Below are positions 60,865 to 64,000 of a DNA stretch of 64,000 bases, piece after piece (positions within the stretch are counted from its first letter, which is position 1; every line of letters begins with the position of its first letter). This stretch comes from Archaeoglobales archaeon (GTDB lineage: Archaea > Halobacteriota > Archaeoglobi > Archaeoglobales > Archaeoglobaceae): assembly GCA_030055595.1 (NCBI GenBank), contig JASFYH010000003.1:62001-126000 (forward strand). Direction: 5' to 3'. A program made the position numbers and the translations under genes. Under the pieces are notes generated by a model. It saw only the letters and a list, made by a program, of their open reading frames with translations, did no database searches and had not been told where the DNA came from.

Positions 60865-60925
60865 AAACCGTTCGCCTTATTTCATAAAGCTTGTGCTTGT
60901 GATAAAAATCTTTTGCAACCGAAAG

Positions 60926-60934
60926 AAATATATC
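60926..60934 (+). promoter_or_regulatory. TATA box of the cas operon
   Basis: AAATATATC is centred about 28 bases before GTG 60958, giving a leaderless cas6 transcript. It sits in the 93-base divergent gap between the radical SAM gene and cas6. Confidence 0.5.
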
Positions 60935-60957
60935 TGACTAAGAAAAAGATTAAAGTA

Positions 60958-61662
60958 GTGAGACTAAAGCTCTCATTTCGCACTCTATGTCCCTCAGTAA
61001 TAGATCCGAATTACTCCTATCAATTAGCCTCCGCAATTTATAGAGCTATTGAAAAGGCGGAGCCGAAGCTCTCCATGGAACTTCACTTGCCAAACGTTCC
61101 AAAGTTTTTCACCTTCAGCAAGCTCATGATTCCAAAGAAGAGGATCGAGGGGGACAAAATAATTGCGGAGTCTGAAGAGGTTCACCTATTCTTTTCCTCA
61201 ATTCGCAACGAAATAGCACATAAGCTTGTAGTAGGGCTTTTTATGAAGCCAGAGATCAAGCTTGGGAGCTCTAAGCTTTTGTTATCCCAGGTTGAGATCC
61301 TTGAGGAGAAGAAGATCACCGATAATGAGAAGTTTGTCACTCTAAGCCCGATAAACGTTTCAAAGGCAGAGAATGGAAAAGCAGTAGACCTTTATCCCAC
61401 CCAGCGAGAGTTTTACGAAGTTTTAAAGCAGAACCTGATCAAGAAATACGTTCTGCTTCATGGGAAAGAGCCTGAAAGCGAAGAAATTGAATTTAAGCCA
61501 ATAAGCTTCAAGCCAAAAAGAATAAAGATCAAAGAAACATGGCATCGCTGTGTTGAAATGGTCTTCGAAGCCAAAGGAAACCCAGAATTGCTCGAGATCG
61601 GCTACAAAGCGGGTTTTGGGGCGAAGAATTCGATGGGGTTTGGTATGGTGAAGGTTGTATGA
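60958..61662 (+). CDS. cas6: CRISPR-associated endoribonuclease Cas6
   Basis: A 234-residue Cas6. GTG 60958 (MRLKLSFRTLCPSVIDPNYS) is chosen from the TATA spacing; the upstream frame to 60805 is read-through of the divergent gene's 5' end. A RAMP/ferredoxin-like fold with YQLASAIYRAIEK (helix near 20) and the C-terminal glycine-rich loop GYKAGFGAKNSMGFGMVKV (about 215-233) fit the family. It cuts CRISPR precursor RNA within repeats. First gene of the cas operon. Confidence 0.88.
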   Translation: MRLKLSFRTLCPSVIDPNYSYQLASAIYRAIEKAEPKLSMELHLPNVPKFFTFSKLMIPKKRIEGDKIIAESEEVHLFFSSIRNEIAHKLVVGLFMKPEIKLGSSKLLLSQVEILEEKKITDNEKFVTLSPINVSKAENGKAVDLYPTQREFYEVLKQNLIKKYVLLHGKEPESEEIEFKPISFKPKRIKIKETWHRCVEMVFEAKGNPELLEIGYKAGFGAKNSMGFGMVKVV

Positions 61663-61740
61663 GCTTTATGTTCGGATTAGTAGAAAAAGCAGAAATAAGA
61701 ATGATTGGTTGTGCAGAATTTGAAAACTATGGGTGGGAGA

Positions 61741-63273
61741 ATGATTATAGAAATAAAAGCGTATAACGACCCATGGATGGACAATGGTCTCGAAAATTTT
61801 TATAGAACCTTAAAATCTTTCCAATCTTCCGAGTCAGAGATAGGAGCGGATTTTATTCGAATTAAGATAAGAGACTTAGGTAATTTTATTAACGAACTTT
61901 GGAAAACTTTAGAGCACAAAAAAAAGAATATGATTGTTATAGAAGTGGATGAAAAGACTAAAACCCAAAAAGAAGTCAAAAAAGACTATGTTATTATTCA
62001 AGAAGAGAAAAAGATTGGCGGAAAGGTTGCTTTCAAGGAGGAGATATATAAATCTGAGAAAGCCAGAGAGATTATAGATGAGATTTTTAGTTCGGAAGAA
62101 GGTGAAAATAGGTGTATATTATGTGAGAGACCCTTCAAAAAATCTGTTAAAAAGTTACAGCAGGCTAATTACCCATTTGTCACTAAAATCGCAAGTCTGA
62201 GCGGGATAAGAAGTTATAAAGATGGCTTTTCAATCTCTCTAAAAGAATATTACGACAATTTATGCCCATGGTGCTATTTTATTGGGATTTTTGAATGGAC
62301 TGATGATGGCTTTATTTATAGAACTTTCCCTGGAGAAAAATCTTTAGTCTTCCTTCCGCAATTTGGAGACCTTAAGACTTTGCATACGTTCAAGGAAAAA
62401 ATTTCAAATTCTGGAATTTTAGATTTTAAGGGAAGGTATTCCAATATAAAAGTAAGCGTCAAAGTTGAAGAATTTGAAAACACTCCCGGAGAATTTTCCA
62501 CTCTTCTTTGCTTTTATGAAAAGTTTGTCGAAATAAGTCAGGAAGAGAACATTATAAGTGAGTGGGTTGTTTTAGAAGTTCCATTTGGAGCTGTTAAAAA
62601 CATAAAAATGGACTTTGTAAAAATTAGTTCGGGAATTCTTAACATAATAAGAAATCTAAAGGAATCTGAACGAGTTGAGAGGATTTACTCCGATATTATA
62701 AAGAAAATATTATTTTTTTCATCAAAGATAAATGGGGTAGAGTGGGAGATTACAAGAGAGATCCAAGAAGAAGTATCTTCAAGTTTTCTTACAGACGATT
62801 TTAGGTCATTTACAAGAACTTTAATGCCTAAAAAAGGAGGTTACGTCGTATTCTCGTCTGAAGTAAGAAAAAATTTGGAAGAATTAATATTTGAATGGAG
62901 GTGGAAAAATATGGGTGTTCCAAAAGAGAATTTGGATTCTATTAGGAGTGTGGGTAATATAGTTGCCAAAATTTCAAAAAACAACGCCTCTCTGCTTTAT
63001 AAACTCGACAAAACAAGGACAATCAACGAGTTCTGGAGCGTTATGAGGGAAATCTCAAGAAAGTTGGTCGGATTAGAAGAGGAAGACCTTAAAATGGTTA
63101 AACCAACGGCGATTGACGAATTGATTCAGCTAACTAAAGAAATAACAGAAAAGGAGGAAAAAGATAGTTGGAAAGAAGTTAGAGATCTGATAGTAGTCTA
63201 CGCCTCTATTTTCTATTCGATAGATAAGATGAGTAAAACTCAGCAGAAAGTAGTTCAACAAGGAGGTGAGTAG
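61741..63273 (+). CDS. cas8: Type I CRISPR large subunit Cas8 (CXXC-CXXC family)
   Basis: A 510-residue protein between cas6 and cas7. Two zinc-type pairs, CILC (125-128) and CPWC (175-178), are the hallmark of the Cst1/Cas8a1 CXXC-CXXC family. The rest is helical and charged, as for Cascade large subunits, which recognise the PAM and recruit Cas3. ATG 61741 is used because GGGTGGGAG lies directly upstream; the TTG at 61705 is weaker. Subtype (I-A or I-B Tneap-like) is not decidable from this window. Confidence 0.75.
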   Translation: MIIEIKAYNDPWMDNGLENFYRTLKSFQSSESEIGADFIRIKIRDLGNFINELWKTLEHKKKNMIVIEVDEKTKTQKEVKKDYVIIQEEKKIGGKVAFKEEIYKSEKAREIIDEIFSSEEGENRCILCERPFKKSVKKLQQANYPFVTKIASLSGIRSYKDGFSISLKEYYDNLCPWCYFIGIFEWTDDGFIYRTFPGEKSLVFLPQFGDLKTLHTFKEKISNSGILDFKGRYSNIKVSVKVEEFENTPGEFSTLLCFYEKFVEISQEENIISEWVVLEVPFGAVKNIKMDFVKISSGILNIIRNLKESERVERIYSDIIKKILFFSSKINGVEWEITREIQEEVSSSFLTDDFRSFTRTLMPKKGGYVVFSSEVRKNLEELIFEWRWKNMGVPKENLDSIRSVGNIVAKISKNNASLLYKLDKTRTINEFWSVMREISRKLVGLEEEDLKMVKPTAIDELIQLTKEITEKEEKDSWKEVRDLIVVYASIFYSIDKMSKTQQKVVQQGGE

Positions 63274-64000
63274 ATGAAGTGTATTAGTGCGGTTTGGTTG
63301 TCCAGAACAGATCTGACAAATTTGAATTCTGGAGAGGGTGAGGCAAATTTTATAGACGTAAAGAAATACAAAAGGAATGGTGTCGAGTTTCCATACGTTT
63401 CGGGACAGGCAATGAGATACTACTTCAAAGAAGCCATTCGGAGAAACTTGGATAGAGAAGAATACATGTGTGTGCCAAATGAGAAAGGAGAGACCTGTGG
63501 AGACATATCAAAATGCGTTGGATGCGATTTATTCGGTTTCATGACCACAATAAAAAAGGGAACTATAATCCCGGGATATCCGAATGGCCATCCAGGTGGG
63601 GCTATCACGAGAGTTTCTCCAGTAAAGGTCTCCCCCGCCATTGGTCTATTGCCCTTTGATGAAAACTCTGTTGTGGACTTCCTAACGAGAAGGCACAGGT
63701 TTGAAGGAGGAAAGATGGAAGGAGACATAGTTAACGTTGAAATTGGAACTAATATATACAAATGTGGCTTTGCAATAGACTTCGCCCGTGTTGGCGGAGA
63801 GGAGAGAGTAGACGAAAAGACGAGAAGTGTAAAATTAGAGTATTATTTACAGCCAGAGATTAGGAAGAAGAGAGCGTATAAAGTCATTGAATCCCTTAGG
63901 TTTCTTTCAGATTACTCAAAGCAAGCTAGGCTTTTGACAGATTTCACTCCTGACTTAATAATTATAGCGTTCCAGAATAAATATTCTCATCGAATTCAGA
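63274..64000 (+). CDS. cas7: Cas7 (DevR/Cst2-type) backbone subunit (3' end outside window)
   Basis: A frame starting at ATG 63274 after a strong GGAGGTGAG site; 242 codons are visible. [20 protein letters not shown], the [20 protein letters not shown] helix, [10 protein letters not shown], and [22 protein letters not shown] match the DevR/Cas7 family that coats CRISPR RNA in Cascade. It runs off the window, where cas5, cas3 and adaptation genes are expected. Confidence 0.85.
   Translation, partial: MKCISAVWLSRTDLTNLNSGEGEANFIDVKKYKRNGVEFPYVSGQAMRYYFKEAIRRNLDREEYMCVPNEKGETCGDISKCVGCDLFGFMTTIKKGTIIPGYPNGHPGGAITRVSPVKVSPAIGLLPFDENSVVDFLTRRHRFEGGKMEGDIVNVEIGTNIYKCGFAIDFARVGGEERVDEKTRSVKLEYYLQPEIRKKRAYKVIESLRFLSDYSKQARLLTDFTPDLIIIAFQNKYSHRIQ

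Noticed and set aside
60805-60957. Longer cas6 start from 60805
   Set aside because: This region covers the 5' end and promoter of the divergent radical SAM gene, and the TATA position supports GTG 60958.
61667-61765. A 32-codon frame (MFGLVEKAEIRMIGCAEF...) between cas6 and cas8
   Set aside because: It overlaps the cas8 start in another frame, has no ribosome site and no recognisable features.
1-64000. CRISPR arrays, insertion sequences and integrase/att sites
   Set aside because: No regularly spaced direct repeats, transposase-like frames or terminal inverted repeats were recognised when reading through the window; a repeat-finding program could still show weak cases.

Overview
The window comes from a hyperthermophilic-type euryarchaeon, almost certainly the Archaeoglobales and most like a Ferroglobus or Archaeoglobus genome. 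Evidence: Cdc6/Orc1, LonB, an archaeal uS13-uS4-uS11-RpoD operon with a ferredoxin-bearing RpoD, an Sm protein starting LPNQMVKS like AF-Sm2, myo-inositol-1-phosphate synthase (di-inositol-phosphate solute), an F420-type LLM enzyme, fused Fae-Hps, a geranylgeranyl reductase with its ferredoxin, PGF-CTERM surface anchoring, CcmA/CcmB cytochrome c maturation genes, TATA boxes, leaderless starts and GGTGATC Shine-Dalgarno sites. The species assignment is inference.

Layout. 1-13 kb: sensor kinase (cut by the edge), archaeal lipid reductase and ferredoxin, a sodium:solute symporter with a 30-residue upstream partner, a sugar nucleotidyltransferase, a radical SAM protein, Cdc6, ribose-1,5-bisphosphate isomerase, ThiI, and acyl-CoA dehydrogenase divergent from a MerR regulator. 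13-20.7 kb: RNase HII, SRP54, then a leftward operon uS13-uS4-uS11-rpoD-hisA-hisB-ccmA-ccmB, a PGF-CTERM surface protein and tRNA-Leu(GAG). 20.7-33.4 kb: a DnaQ-like exonuclease with a cNMP/CBS/DUF294 protein, then a leftward catabolic cluster (two CoA-transferase subunits, LLM oxidoreductase, 4-hydroxybutyryl-CoA dehydratase, C_GCAxxG_C_C protein, C45 acyltransferase/hydrolase, hemB, acyl-CoA ligase), with a second symporter and tiny partner facing away from a shared promoter region. 33.4-44.7 kb: phosphate transport, Hxl isomerase, M42 peptidase, inositol phosphate synthase, LonB, Sm protein, epimerase, membrane and PRC-barrel proteins, a second radical SAM protein. 45.1-47.8 kb: an accessory island of small membrane proteins around a large Cys-rich precursor whose C-terminus looks like halocin C8, plus a broken partial copy. 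48-60.9 kb: Fe-S protein, TIM, Fae-Hps, GPN GTPase, RecJ/DHH, a MetE-like synthase, MarC, a V4R-like/Lrp operon, and a DUF2298/glycosyltransferase/radical SAM operon. 60.9-64 kb: the start of a type I cas operon (cas6, CXXC-CXXC cas8, cas7) running off the edge; no CRISPR array is visible.

How genes work together. Fae-Hps, the hexuloisomerase and ribose-1,5-bisphosphate isomerase fit pentose-phosphate and nucleoside carbon metabolism without a classical pentose phosphate pathway. The 23-33 kb cluster reads as uptake, CoA activation and radical dehydration of a short hydroxyacid. The most unusual locus is the halocin C8-like island at 45-48 kb; the second is the pair of symporters, each with a 30-35 residue membrane peptide encoded immediately upstream.
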